A DNA stretch of 35,640 nucleotides from a candidate division LCP-89 bacterium (lineage in GTDB: Bacteria > Electryoneota > B3-LCP): positions 1-35,640 of the forward strand of contig JALGVT010000060.1 of NCBI GenBank assembly GCA_025774555.1. Direction: 5' to 3'. The notes under the pieces are model-generated. The model was not told the origin of the DNA and made no database searches. It worked only from the letters and a program-made list of their open reading frames with translations. Of this stretch, positions 15,625-23,843 are shown in pieces. A program made the translations under genes and the position numbers. The first letter of the stretch is position 1. Every line of letters begins with the position of its first letter.

Positions 15625-17097
15625 ATGTTATCTCGTCAACCCATCCTGTATATCTCCTTTTTCATTCTGGCATTCGCTTCTGCTGTTAGTGCCCAGCCTG
15701 ACGTCCTCTGGGAGCAGTCCTATGGCGGCTATTATTATGATTACGCCGCCAGTGTATTGCAAACTGATGATGGCGGGTACGTGCTTGCCGGCAGTTATTC
15801 GCATGATGAGTACAATGTGGATATGTGGCTGGTTAAAACTGACGAGATCGGAGATACCCTCTGGACGCGCACCTTCGGCGGTCTGAATTATGACGCCTGT
15901 CACGGCATGGAACAGACTGCAGACGGCGGTTATATACTGGTGGGTCAGACCTTCACCTTCGGAGGTGGATGCGATGACGTTTGGCTGATAAAGACCGACA
16001 GCGATGGTGATTCCACCTGGAGCGCGGTTTATGGTGGCGGCTTGTGGGATCGGGGATTATCCGTGCAGCAGACTATTGACGGTGGTTATATCATTGTCGG
16101 GGAGACGAAATCTTTCGGATCCGGCGATTGGGATTTATACTTAATAAAAACCAATTCGCATGGCGATACTACCTGGACGAGGACTCACGGTGGCAGCGGC
16201 ATCGACGCTGGCGAATACGTCCGGCAGACCGATGACGGAGGTTATATTATCACTGGCTATACGGAATCCTACAGTGACGCGCGGGACGTCTGGCTGTTAA
16301 AAACTGATGCAGACGGTGATTCGGCCTGGAGTAAAACATTTGGGGGAAGCCTCTGGGACGTGGGCGAATGTGTCCGGCAGACTGCAGACGGTGGTTTCAT
16401 CATCACCGGGAAAACCGAATCGTTTTCCAGCGGTATGTCTGACGTCTGGCTGATAAAGACGGAATCGGATGGTGATTCTTCCTGGAGCAGTGTTTTTGGC
16501 GGCGATAATACGGATAAAAGTTACTGCGTTCAGGAGATAGTTGGGGATGGCTATATTATCGCCGGATTGACCTGGAGTTACGGCGAAGGCGGTTCTGATG
16601 CCTGGGTGATCAGAGTATCTCAGAGCGGCGAACTTCTCTGGGATCTCATATGGGGCGGTATCAGCAATGATGACGGCGGCAGCATCATCAGTACAGATGA
16701 CGATGGATTCGCTTTTGTCGGGATGACGGAGTCTTATGGCACCGGTGAATCCGACCTCTGTCTGGTGAAACTGGACGTGGATCCGCCAGCGGTTGAACCG
16801 TTTGATCCGATATCATCAGTTTCGTTTACGCTTCATTCCGCCTATCCGAATCCGTTTAATCCGACAACGGTCATCAGTTTTGATCTGCCTGTGGCGAGCC
16901 AGGTGAAGTTGGATGTGTACGATGTAAAAGGTCGTCATGTAGGGGCGAGGTTATCTCGCCCCTACATGACCGGCAGCCACCAAATCAGCTTCGACGGATT
17001 GGGATTGGCTTCGGGGATATACATCTATCGACTCCAGGTGTCGGGTTCAGGGGCGACCCCGACTATGGGTACAGGGAAGATGGTGCTGATGAAATAA
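15625..17097 (+). CDS. Secreted seven-repeat beta-propeller-like protein with T9SS sorting domain
   Basis: ATG 15625 is preferred: GAGG precedes it, it opens a clean signal peptide (MLSRQPILYISFFILAFASA), and earlier in-frame starts (15574, 15613) lie in the promoter or lack a ribosome site. The mature part contains seven repeats of about 50 residues with the pattern GG...D...QTxDGGYIxxGxTxSxGxxxxDxWLxKTDxxGDxxW, which suggests a seven-bladed propeller. The last two blades are the least regular. The T9SS domain runs from HSAYPNPFNPTTVISFDL to TGKMVLMK. It holds a 33-bp palindrome (16936-16968, read as HVGARLSRPYM) and the SGSGATPT palindrome (17040-17063). Ligand or function unknown; the protein is expected at the cell surface. 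Confidence 0.85.
   Translation: MLSRQPILYISFFILAFASAVSAQPDVLWEQSYGGYYYDYAASVLQTDDGGYVLAGSYSHDEYNVDMWLVKTDEIGDTLWTRTFGGLNYDACHGMEQTADGGYILVGQTFTFGGGCDDVWLIKTDSDGDSTWSAVYGGGLWDRGLSVQQTIDGGYIIVGETKSFGSGDWDLYLIKTNSHGDTTWTRTHGGSGIDAGEYVRQTDDGGYIITGYTESYSDARDVWLLKTDADGDSAWSKTFGGSLWDVGECVRQTADGGFIITGKTESFSSGMSDVWLIKTESDGDSSWSSVFGGDNTDKSYCVQEIVGDGYIIAGLTWSYGEGGSDAWVIRVSQSGELLWDLIWGGISNDDGGSIISTDDDGFAFVGMTESYGTGESDLCLVKLDVDPPAVEPFDPISSVSFTLHSAYPNPFNPTTVISFDLPVASQVKLDVYDVKGRHVGARLSRPYMTGSHQISFDGLGLASGIYIYRLQVSGSGATPTMGTGKMVLMK
16936..16968 (+). repeat. 33-bp perfect palindrome inside coding sequence
   Basis: CATGTAGGGGCGAG, loop GTTAT, CTCGCCCCTACATG. Its 27-bp core also occurs between genes at 17727-17753 and 20742-20768. 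It is translated in frame in the first loop of the sorting domain. Confidence 0.85.
17040..17063 (+). repeat. 24-bp palindromic element inside coding sequence
   Basis: GTCGGGTTC, AGGGGC, GACCCCGAC, translated SGSGATPT between YRLQV and MGTGKMVLMK. Confidence 0.85.
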
Positions 17098-17189
17098 CTG
17101 TGATCAAGGGGCTGTTGTAAAAAGGTCAACCTTTCTCTCGTTTGCATTACAGTGCCTGTGAATGCATAGTAAATCGAAGCAATTGTTGC

Positions 17190-17218
17190 TTGATTTCTTC
17201 AATTGTAATTGTTATATT
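17190..17218 (+). promoter_or_regulatory. Promoter of the winged-helix gene
   Basis: TTGATT (17190-17195), 17 bases, TATATT (17213-17218). A second AT box (TATAAT, 17254-17259) lacks a well-spaced -35 box. Confidence 0.65.
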
Positions 17219-17280
17219 TTTCTCATACTTGATAGAGAATACAATTAAGCAATTATAATACATAACCGGGAGTCCAGAAA

Positions 17281-17490
17281 ATGTCAGATGAAGCAGAACT
17301 GAGAAAACAAGTGGCTGATTACTTAGGCTCGTTAGAAGGCAAGGGCGTGGATACCATCGGCAATATTGCCAAGAACACCGGCATCAAGCGCCGCGATTTA
17401 TCCAAGATAATCAATAAGATGGAATTGGATGGCGAGGTTGAAGCGAGCGGCGTTATGGCTGGAGTTGCAGGTTACAAACTGAAGAAATAA
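17281..17490 (+). CDS. Small winged-helix DNA-binding protein
   Basis: 69 residues, ATG with GGGAG 8 bases upstream. The whole protein is one winged-helix fold: helix 1 ELRKQVADYLGSLEG, then VDTIGNIAKNTGIKRRDLSKIINKMELDGEVEASG, where GIKRRDLSKIINKMELDGEV is the helix-turn-helix with recognition helix and VEASGVMAGVAGYKLKK the wing. It resembles the small archaeal and bacterial wHTH proteins of the MarR/TrmB-like shape. It has its own promoter and terminator, so it is a one-gene unit between secreted-protein genes. Target genes are unknown. Confidence 0.75.
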   Translation: MSDEAELRKQVADYLGSLEGKGVDTIGNIAKNTGIKRRDLSKIINKMELDGEVEASGVMAGVAGYKLKK

Positions 17491-17535
17491 TTATTAAGCA
17501 CAGTTCAGTAACCGGATAAAACGGTCTTTGGTTCG

Positions 17536-17570
17536 AGCGTCAGGGGTATCTCCTGACGCTTTCGCTTTTT
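17536..17570 (+). terminator. Intrinsic terminator of the winged-helix gene
   Basis: AGCGTCAGG, 7-base loop, CCTGACGCT, then TTCGCTTTTT. Similar in sequence to the terminator at 32425-32453. Confidence 0.85.
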
Positions 17571-17579
17571 AAAAGATAG

Positions 17580-17711
17580 GGGGCTGTCCCAAAAGAAAAG
17601 TATCGCGTTATTACGAGGAACCCAGTAACGTGGTAATCTCTTATTTACACACTATTAAAGATTGCCACACTTCGTTCGCAATGACAGTTCTAAGGCTTTT
17701 GGGACAGCCCC
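17580..17711. mobile_element. MITE-like repeat, copy 1
   Basis: 132 bp with perfect 16-bp terminal inverted repeats GGGGCTGTCCCAAAAG. The inside has two opposed arms (ATTACGAGGAACCCAGTAACGTGGTAATCT and GATTGCCACACTTCGTTCGCAATGAC written in parts) and no coding capacity. Further copies at 26124-26279 and 31891-32023. Confidence 0.85.
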
Positions 17712-17726
17712 TTTGCTTTTAGACAG

Positions 17727-17753
17727 GTAGGGGCGAGGTTACCTCGCCCCTAC
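17727..17753. repeat. 27-bp GGGGCGAGG palindrome, intergenic
   Basis: GTAGGGGCGAGGT / ACCTCGCCCCTAC, perfect. Same core as the coding copy at 16936-16968. Confidence 0.8.
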
Positions 17754-18046
17754 AATTCTTCCCTTAAGACTGTGCTAGCAGGTCTCCCGCGTAGCGGTGC
17801 CTTCGGTGCGTATCTGCCAGTTCTTGGGTTCGTCGGGTACGGAGACCCGACAACACAATCATGAATTAACCTCCCGCGGGTTTTAAACCCACGGGAGGTT
17901 TTGATAAGTTACATTCCTGCCAGCTCAGTAGGTCGGATTCCCCTGAATCCGACGCTGAATGCTGAAATGACAATAACAATAGAGGGCGCACAGCCGTGCG
18001 CCCCTTGCGGGGGGAAGCACCCCCCGCCTACGTTTAATCGCGGAAA
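17754..18046. repeat. Cluster of short hairpin repeats
   Basis: No gene. It contains GTCGGGT...ACCCGAC (17832-17851), CCTCCCGCGGGTTT / AAACCCACGGGAGG (17868-17900, second copy at 20780-20810), GTCGGATTC CCCT GAATCCGAC (17932-17953, second copy 28771-28792) and GCGGGGGG AAGCA CCCCCCGC (18007-18027, relatives at 28905 and 32463). The last may end transcription from the minus-strand gene that stops at 18047. Confidence 0.7.
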
Positions 18047-20353
18047 CTATTTCATCAACACCATTTTTCCAGTGGCTTGATATTCACCAGTGCTGAGATG
18101 ATACAGATACACACCCGATGCCAGACCTGCGCCATCGAAGACCGCTTCGTGAACGCCTGCGTTGCGCTGTCCGTCAACCAGCGTAGATACCTGCCTTCCG
18201 CTAACGTCATACACCGTAAGCGTTACATCCGTCGCTTCGGGCAGAGTAAAACTAAAGGTGGTGGTTGGGTTGAAGGGGTTGGGAGAGGCGCCATGCAAAG
18301 CGAAGTCATCAGGAATCTCAACTTCGGCTTCTGCCACCCATTGATCGAATGGTTCGCCCATACATAACCAATCAGCAGATGAGCCTGCTGAACCGTTGAA
18401 GCCCGTTCCCGCCTTCTCAAAAGTAAAGGCATCGGTGCTGTCCACAACCCAGGGATACGTTCCCACGTAACCGTGGTATGTATAAGTTCCGGAAGGCGCA
18501 TATTCGGGGACATACTGTGTGCGGTCTCGATCAACTAGCGCGTTGCCCGGTAAAGTAAGACCAGATATGGACATCACTTCCACCGTACTTCCGCCCGGCA
18601 GCTCAATCTGTGTCCACAGGTCGAAACTTTGCGGACCTGAATCCCAGTTCTGTATTGCGATGTTGAAATCGAAGCTGCCGCCTTCTTCGGGCACAACGAT
18701 CGGAGCGCCATAAGGGGTCAGGGAAACACCAATCCACCCTGGTTCTGTTCCGATTCCAAGAAGCGATACAGTGGTCAGGACATCATTGTTTTCGATGGTT
18801 AGTATTTCATCATAGGGAATTGGTGAAACCGGATCGAACGTAACTGTAATCTCCAGGCTGCCATATGGGACGATCACGGCATTGGTAGTATCGAAATCGG
18901 TGGTGAACACCAGATTGCTCGTGTAAACATCGGACAATATCAAATCCGCATCACCTACATTGCTTATCGTCAAGGGCAGATCCACCTCGTTTCCAATGAC
19001 AACCGTACCGAAATCGAGAAGTTGGGGATTCACTGCGATGATTGGATGTGCAGGTTCCCAACCGGGTGCTCCCGGACCTCCGTGTGCTCCCATATCGTTT
19101 CGAACAGTACCCCAGGATGGCCAGGTAGCGAAGCCGGGATTCAGCGGGTCTTCAGGATCATTATACATCGGGTCAGGATTTCCAGCATCAACGCAGGGTG
19201 AGACCTCCACAATATGAAGGCTGTCCGTATTGTTATAGAACACGGGATTGTAGCTGATATTTCCAGTTCCACCAGTCCATCCACCTTCTATATTACTGTA
19301 ATCGACAGTTGCACTGCCAGAAATCTGAGATTCTTCATTGGAGTAGTAAATCGAATTCATGATAGTTACTGTGGCACTATTGTTAAACAAGCCCTGATAG
19401 TTATTGTATGCGACTGTGGAATTCGTGTCAGCCATTGTACCTGAATTCATGTATATGCCACTACCATGACGTAGTAAGTAGTATCCAGGGCCGGCGTTGG
19501 CTTCGTTATGAGCTATTATGGAATTGGTTGTAACGAGATCACCACTTATATATATTCCTCCACCTCTACTGTCGCAATCAGAGTAGCTATCGCTGTATGC
19601 ATGTGCTACATTGTTGTAGATTTCTGAGCACCTAAGAGTCAACGATCCAATTGTATAAATTCCTCCACCCCTGGTGTGACTCATAGATCCGATATAATGA
19701 GTGCGTGCAGAAATACTGTTACCAGTAATTTTGCAGTTTATTAGCGTTAGATCACCATCTGTGTAAATGCCCCCGCCCATACTCATTATATTATATGAAG
19801 GGATCGATGAGTGGAATGCACTTAATTCGTTATCACTAATTTGACAATCAGAAAGTGTGCACATTCCAATTACATAAATTCCGCCAGCTTTTAGAGTTAT
19901 GCTCTGATTTGATATATGTCTATAATGATTTGATATAGTACAATTTCTCATCTCTAAATCCGGACTGTCTTCTATTCGAAGGCCTGGGGCCGTTGCGAAT
20001 TCAATTTGACAATAAGCGAGTTCGGAACCAGGAATCACATTATCAAGGAGCATTCCTCCCCAGCGTGCACTGTCTTCATGAGCTCTCGTGAATCGGATGG
20101 AATCCTGCTGCGTTCCGACCGCCAAAATTAAACCGGAAACGTCAAAGTCATAATCCCCGAAAAACAGGACGTCGACGCTTGGTTGTATAGTCAGGTATGA
20201 GATAAACATATCACCGGTTATACAGTACGGCGAACCGCCGGCGGTCCATGTTTCGCCTGCTATTGTACCTGGATCAACCCAGGTGGAATCAGCGTGTGCC
20301 GCGCCGCACAGCAGCATCAGTGACACGAATGTAATGGTAATTAGCTTCTTCAT
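18047..20353 (-). CDS. Secreted beta-helix protein with choice-of-anchor D-like domain and T9SS sorting domain
   Basis: 768 residues from ATG 20353 (AAGGAG upstream), which opens a standard signal peptide MKKLITITFVSLMLLCGAAHA. An in-frame ATG at 20419 also has GAGGAG before it and would add 22 residues. Residues about 60-400 form a right-handed beta-helix with repeated GGGIYT/GGGIYI turns and asparagine-rich coils, as in pectate-lyase-like and Pmp-like surface proteins. Residues about 440-540 (LLDFGTVVIGNEVDLPLTISNVGDADL...VTFDP) are an Ig-like domain of the choice-of-anchor D kind. The T9SS domain (HGASPNPFNPTTTFSF to ATGKMVLMK) lacks any palindrome and serves as the uninterrupted reference. 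No catalytic residues recognised. Confidence 0.85.
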   Translation of the reverse strand: MKKLITITFVSLMLLCGAAHADSTWVDPGTIAGETWTAGGSPYCITGDMFISYLTIQPSVDVLFFGDYDFDVSGLILAVGTQQDSIRFTRAHEDSARWGGMLLDNVIPGSELAYCQIEFATAPGLRIEDSPDLEMRNCTISNHYRHISNQSITLKAGGIYVIGMCTLSDCQISDNELSAFHSSIPSYNIMSMGGGIYTDGDLTLINCKITGNSISARTHYIGSMSHTRGGGIYTIGSLTLRCSEIYNNVAHAYSDSYSDCDSRGGGIYISGDLVTTNSIIAHNEANAGPGYYLLRHGSGIYMNSGTMADTNSTVAYNNYQGLFNNSATVTIMNSIYYSNEESQISGSATVDYSNIEGGWTGGTGNISYNPVFYNNTDSLHIVEVSPCVDAGNPDPMYNDPEDPLNPGFATWPSWGTVRNDMGAHGGPGAPGWEPAHPIIAVNPQLLDFGTVVIGNEVDLPLTISNVGDADLILSDVYTSNLVFTTDFDTTNAVIVPYGSLEITVTFDPVSPIPYDEILTIENNDVLTTVSLLGIGTEPGWIGVSLTPYGAPIVVPEEGGSFDFNIAIQNWDSGPQSFDLWTQIELPGGSTVEVMSISGLTLPGNALVDRDRTQYVPEYAPSGTYTYHGYVGTYPWVVDSTDAFTFEKAGTGFNGSAGSSADWLCMGEPFDQWVAEAEVEIPDDFALHGASPNPFNPTTTFSFTLPEATDVTLTVYDVSGRQVSTLVDGQRNAGVHEAVFDGAGLASGVYLYHLSTGEYQATGKMVLMK

Positions 20354-20605
20354 TTTTAGTCTCCTTGTGTAGTGATTCAAATTAAGGATATAATTACGTA
20401 TTAGTTTCATGGATTTCATTTTTACTCCTCATCATCTTACCGAATAGAAAAAAGGCACTACCAAACTCATCCCCCACAGGATGAATCCGATTGTGCCTTC
20501 GACTTATTGGCCCTTACATCCAATCCGACAAGGCGACTTGGCCCGTACGTCCAAGCCAGCATACTGCCACATATTTCAAATCTGAATCGAATCCAGATTT
20601 TCTGC
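20354..20605 (-). promoter_or_regulatory. Long transcribed leader of the beta-helix gene
   Basis: About 245 bases lie between the predicted transcription start near 20599 and ATG 20353. On the minus strand it contains two near-identical 17-base hairpins (20554-20538 and 20523-20507; 15 of 17 bases equal, TTGG...CCAA stems) and then a terminator-like hairpin with a T run (20499-20448). This order is what an attenuation-type leader would show, but it matches no riboswitch class I know and the hairpins could be repeats. Confidence 0.4.
20448..20499 (-). terminator. Terminator-like hairpin within the leader
   Basis: Minus strand AAGGCAC ... GTGCCTT followed by a run of T, with an inner TCATCC/GGATGA stem. 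It lies between promoter and start codon of the beta-helix gene. Confidence 0.55.
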
Positions 20606-20634
20606 AATATACGAAATATTTATAGCGTTGTCAA
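20606..20634 (-). promoter_or_regulatory. Promoter of the beta-helix protein gene
   Basis: Minus strand TTGACA (20634-20629), 17 bases, TATATT (20611-20606). Confidence 0.75.
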
Positions 20635-20685
20635 GTAATAAAATTAAAATGTTACAATTGACAATAATACAGGTGTAATGCTTGC

Positions 20686-20810
20686 GTCGGGATCGGGGAC
20701 GACCGCCGACTACGGGAACCGATGCGTGCTGTTTGGTGATTGTAGGGGCGAGGTAACCTCGCCCCTACAATAAATGACTAACCTCCCGCGGGTTGACAAC
20801 CCACGGGAGG
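20686..20810. repeat. Three palindromes between divergent promoters
   Basis: 20686-20709: 24-bp GTCGGGATC...GACCGCCGA relative of the translated element. 20739-20771: ATTGTAGGGGCGAGG TAA CCTCGCCCCTACAAT, perfect. 20780-20810: CCTCCCGCGGGTTG...CAACCCACGGGAGG. They fill most of the space between the two promoters. Confidence 0.75.
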
Positions 20811-20849
20811 ATTTCTTTCCCCCCTCAAACCAAAAACCCTATATTTCAA

Positions 20850-20878
20850 TTGATCTTCCATTTATAGTTGTTTATATT
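20850..20878 (+). promoter_or_regulatory. Promoter of the malic enzyme gene
   Basis: TTGATC (20850-20855), 17 bases, TATATT (20873-20878), about 55 bases before the likely transcription-to-translation start at 20940. Confidence 0.65.
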
Positions 20879-20939
20879 ACAATCTTGCAATCTCAAATTA
20901 CATCAATATTTCCTTCTTAAAATACCAACTGGAGTTTAT

Positions 20940-23216
20940 ATGATACGCAAGCAAGACGCCCTCGATTATCATTCGTTGGGCAAACCCGGGAAGATCGAAG
21001 TTACGCCGACTAAACCGTGCTTAACCCAGCGCGATCTTTCGCTGGCATATACACCAGGTGTAGCCGATCCCTGCATGGAGATCCATGCCAATCCGGAAGA
21101 CGCTTATAAATACACCGCCAAGGGCAACTTAGTTGCCGTAGTCACCAACGGCACCGCCGTTTTAGGTCTTGGTAAGATCGGAGCGCTGGCGGGCAAACCG
21201 GTCATGGAAGGCAAGGGCGTGCTTTTCAAGCGCTTTGCCAATGTCGACGTTTTCGATATAGAGCTTGAAACTCGCGACGCGGACGAAATCATCAGAACCT
21301 GTCAACTGCTGGAACCGACCTTCGGTGGAATTAACTTAGAAGATATAGGCGCTCCTGATTGCTTCTACATCGAAGAGACTTTAAAAGAGACCATGAAGAT
21401 TCCGGTCTTTCACGATGACCAGCACGGCACCGCCATCATTTCCGGCGCAGCTCTGCTGAATGCCTGCGAAATTGTGAAAAAAGATCTCAGCCAGGTGCGG
21501 GTTGTTTATAACGGCGCCGGCGCCGCCGGTATTGCCTGTGCTTCATTCTATATTGAGCTGGGCGTTAAACCGGAAAACATGCTGCTCTGCGATTCTAAAG
21601 GCGTGATTTACGCAGGTCGTGAAGACATCGATCCGTCGCACCCGCGTTACAATAAATACAAGGCACGTTTCGCTGTCAAGACCGACTGCCGCACGCTGGA
21701 TGACGCCATGAAAGACGCGGACGTTTTCTGCGGCGTTTCGGTCAAGGATACCGTCACCAAGGATATGGTCAAGAGCATGGCGAAGGATCCGATCATCTTC
21801 GCGATGGCTAATCCCGATCCGGAAATCACCTATCCCGACGCCATCGACGCCCGTAAAGACGTCATCATGGCAACCGGCAGATCAGATTTCCCCAATCAGG
21901 TGAACAATGTTTTAGGTTTCCCGTTCATCTTCCGCGGCGCTCTGGATGTGCGCGCAACAGCCATCAATGAAACGATGAAAGTGGCTGCAGCCCACTCATT
22001 GGCTGACCTTGCTAAAGAAGACGTGCCTGACAGCGTCTGCCGCGCTTACGGTGTGTCCAAGTTCACCTTCGGTCCCGAATACATCATACCCAAGCCGTTC
22101 GATCCGCGTGTGCTGCTCTGGGAAGCGCCTGCCGTCGCTAAAGCAGCGATAGAAACCGGCGTGGCGATTCATCCCATCGAGGATTTTGATAAGTACCGGG
22201 CGACTCTGGAAGGGCATTTCGGACCATCGCATACTGTAATGCGCAAAGTAATCCAGAAAGCTCATGCCAAGCCGAAGAAAATCGTTCTTCCTGAAGGTGA
22301 TGACGATAAAATCCTGCGTGCCGCGCAGATCATCATTGACGAAGGCATAGGAACTCCAATTCTATTGGGTTCCAAAGAAGTTGTTGAGAAAAAGATCAGG
22401 GAACTTGGTCTGGATTTAAAAGGCGCTGAAATAGTAGATAACTTCTCTCATCCTAAAGTGGAAGAATACACGAGTGAATTTATCCAGATGAGAAACCGTC
22501 ATGGTGTTACTAAAAGCAATGCGATGAAATTCCTGCGTCAACGTACTTACTTCGGAGTAATGATGGTGCACATGGGAGACGCAGACTGTCTGGTTTCCGG
22601 TGTGACCCAGAACTACCCGGAAACGATTCGTCCCGCTCTGCAGATAGTCAAGACACGCGAAGGAAATCGGCTCTGCAGCGGTCTTTACATGATGGTCTTC
22701 CCCAATAAAGTGATCTTCTTCGCTGATACGACGGTGAACGTCGATCACGACACTCCTGAAGATCTGGCTGAAATCGCTATTAGTGCTGCGGACGTAGTGA
22801 AATCCTTGGATATCGAACCAAAGATTGCCATGCTCTCTTTTTCCAACTTCGGCAGCGTCAATCATCCTGAATCAGTGAAAGTACGCAAAGCGGTTGAAAT
22901 CGTGAAGAAACTGCGTCCCGACCTGACCATCGATGGCGAGATGCAGGCGGATACCGCGGTGAACAAGACAATCCAGGAAGAAGCATTTCCGTTCTGTGAT
23001 CTGGGCGGTGAAGCCAATATCCTGATTTTCCCGGATATGCAGTCCGGCAATATCGCTTATAAGCTGGTAAGTCAACTGGGCGGCGCCACCGCTATCGGAC
23101 CGATCCTGATGGGCGTCGGCAAGCCGATTCACGTTCTTCAGCGTGGCTGCTCGGTGGATGATATCGTCAACATAGCAGCAATCGCTGTGGTCGATGCGCA
23201 GGGAAACAACGAATAA
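20940..23216 (+). CDS. maeB: NADP-dependent malic enzyme fused to phosphotransacetylase-like domain
   Basis: 758 residues from ATG 20940 (GGAG upstream); an upstream in-frame start at 20868 lies in the promoter. It decarboxylates malate to pyruvate with NAD(P)+. The N-terminal half has [44 protein letters not shown], the [10 protein letters not shown] motif and the dinucleotide fold [17 protein letters not shown]. From about residue 430 a PTA_PTB-type domain follows ([62 protein letters not shown]), which in MaeB proteins is regulatory and binds acetyl-CoA rather than being a full transacetylase. Full length and intact. Own promoter; a strong hairpin follows. Confidence 0.95.
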   Translation: MIRKQDALDYHSLGKPGKIEVTPTKPCLTQRDLSLAYTPGVADPCMEIHANPEDAYKYTAKGNLVAVVTNGTAVLGLGKIGALAGKPVMEGKGVLFKRFANVDVFDIELETRDADEIIRTCQLLEPTFGGINLEDIGAPDCFYIEETLKETMKIPVFHDDQHGTAIISGAALLNACEIVKKDLSQVRVVYNGAGAAGIACASFYIELGVKPENMLLCDSKGVIYAGREDIDPSHPRYNKYKARFAVKTDCRTLDDAMKDADVFCGVSVKDTVTKDMVKSMAKDPIIFAMANPDPEITYPDAIDARKDVIMATGRSDFPNQVNNVLGFPFIFRGALDVRATAINETMKVAAAHSLADLAKEDVPDSVCRAYGVSKFTFGPEYIIPKPFDPRVLLWEAPAVAKAAIETGVAIHPIEDFDKYRATLEGHFGPSHTVMRKVIQKAHAKPKKIVLPEGDDDKILRAAQIIIDEGIGTPILLGSKEVVEKKIRELGLDLKGAEIVDNFSHPKVEEYTSEFIQMRNRHGVTKSNAMKFLRQRTYFGVMMVHMGDADCLVSGVTQNYPETIRPALQIVKTREGNRLCSGLYMMVFPNKVIFFADTTVNVDHDTPEDLAEIAISAADVVKSLDIEPKIAMLSFSNFGSVNHPESVKVRKAVEIVKKLRPDLTIDGEMQADTAVNKTIQEEAFPFCDLGGEANILIFPDMQSGNIAYKLVSQLGGATAIGPILMGVGKPIHVLQRGCSVDDIVNIAAIAVVDAQGNNE

Positions 23217-23242
23217 AAATCAACTGTATATTCAAAGATATC

Positions 23243-23264
23243 GGGGCGAGCATCTGCTCGCCCC
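23243..23264 (+). terminator. Palindrome acting as probable terminator after malic enzyme
   Basis: GGGGCGAGCA TC TGCTCGCCCC, a perfect 10-bp stem 26 bases after the stop codon, followed by ATTCTC rather than a T run. Belongs to the GGGGCGAG family. Confidence 0.5.
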
Positions 23265-23294
23265 ATTCTCTATAGAGCTTGGATTGCCTGTACG

Positions 23295-23669
23295 ATGTGG
23301 CGTGAGGTCAAAAAACGGTTTTTAATAGTCGCTGGATTTGCAGTTCTGGGAATTGGGATTGTGGGGATATTCGTTCCACTTCTGCCTACAACACCTCTGG
23401 TTTTATTAGCAGCCTGGCTGTTTGCCCGCAGCAGCAACAAATACCATCAATGGCTGCATTCCAACCGGTTCTTCGGGGAAACGCTGCGGAGCTGGGAAGC
23501 GGGGGAAGGTTTGACGGTGATGACAAAATGGCGCATGATTATGCTGTCAACGGTTGTTATCGGTATAAGTTTTCTCTCCTGCCCCAACCATATCGGTCGC
23601 ATCGTGCTGATACTGGTGTTACCCATTCCGATCTGCGTGGCGATTTTTTCCAGGACGAAGAAGAGTTAG
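23295..23669 (+). CDS. DUF454 (YbaN-like) inner-membrane protein
   Basis: 124 residues. Signature of DUF454: an N-terminal helix FLIVAGFAVLGIGIVGIFVPLLPTTPLVLLAAWLFARSS with the GIxVPLLPTTPF/L-type motif, then NKYHQWLHSNRFFGETLRSWE and the second helical pair WRMIMLSTVVIGISFL and IVLILVLPIPICVAIF. Escherichia coli YbaN is the best known member; its role is not settled. No operon partner is evident: malic enzyme ends 78 bases upstream with a hairpin between, and the following gene has its own promoter. Confidence 0.88.
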   Translation: MWREVKKRFLIVAGFAVLGIGIVGIFVPLLPTTPLVLLAAWLFARSSNKYHQWLHSNRFFGETLRSWEAGEGLTVMTKWRMIMLSTVVIGISFLSCPNHIGRIVLILVLPIPICVAIFSRTKKS

Positions 23670-23706
23670 ACAAGTATAAAATATCTTCGCCTGCCAAAAA
23701 TAATCC

Positions 23707-23735
23707 TTGCATTTGAGATAAAAAATTCTTATATT
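23707..23735 (+). promoter_or_regulatory. Promoter of the fifth T9SS-cargo gene
   Basis: TTGCAT (23707-23712), 17 bases, TATATT (23730-23735), about 100 bases before ATG 23844. Confidence 0.6.
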
Positions 23736-23843
23736 TTTAATTCAAGCTGCTCGCTATGTGTTGCCCGGACTTTATGAAAAACCATGTCCTGGGGGGGAAT
23801 ATCCCTTCAGGATATTTTCATATCTAATCACGAGGAGGCAGAC

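Noticed and set aside
17712..18046. CRISPR array
   Set aside because: The repeats are different palindromes of different lengths with no regular spacing and no cas genes nearby.
22416..22865. 149-codon open frame on the minus strand
   Set aside because: It is fully inside the malic enzyme's phosphotransacetylase-like domain, has no family resemblance or ribosome site, and is a shadow frame.
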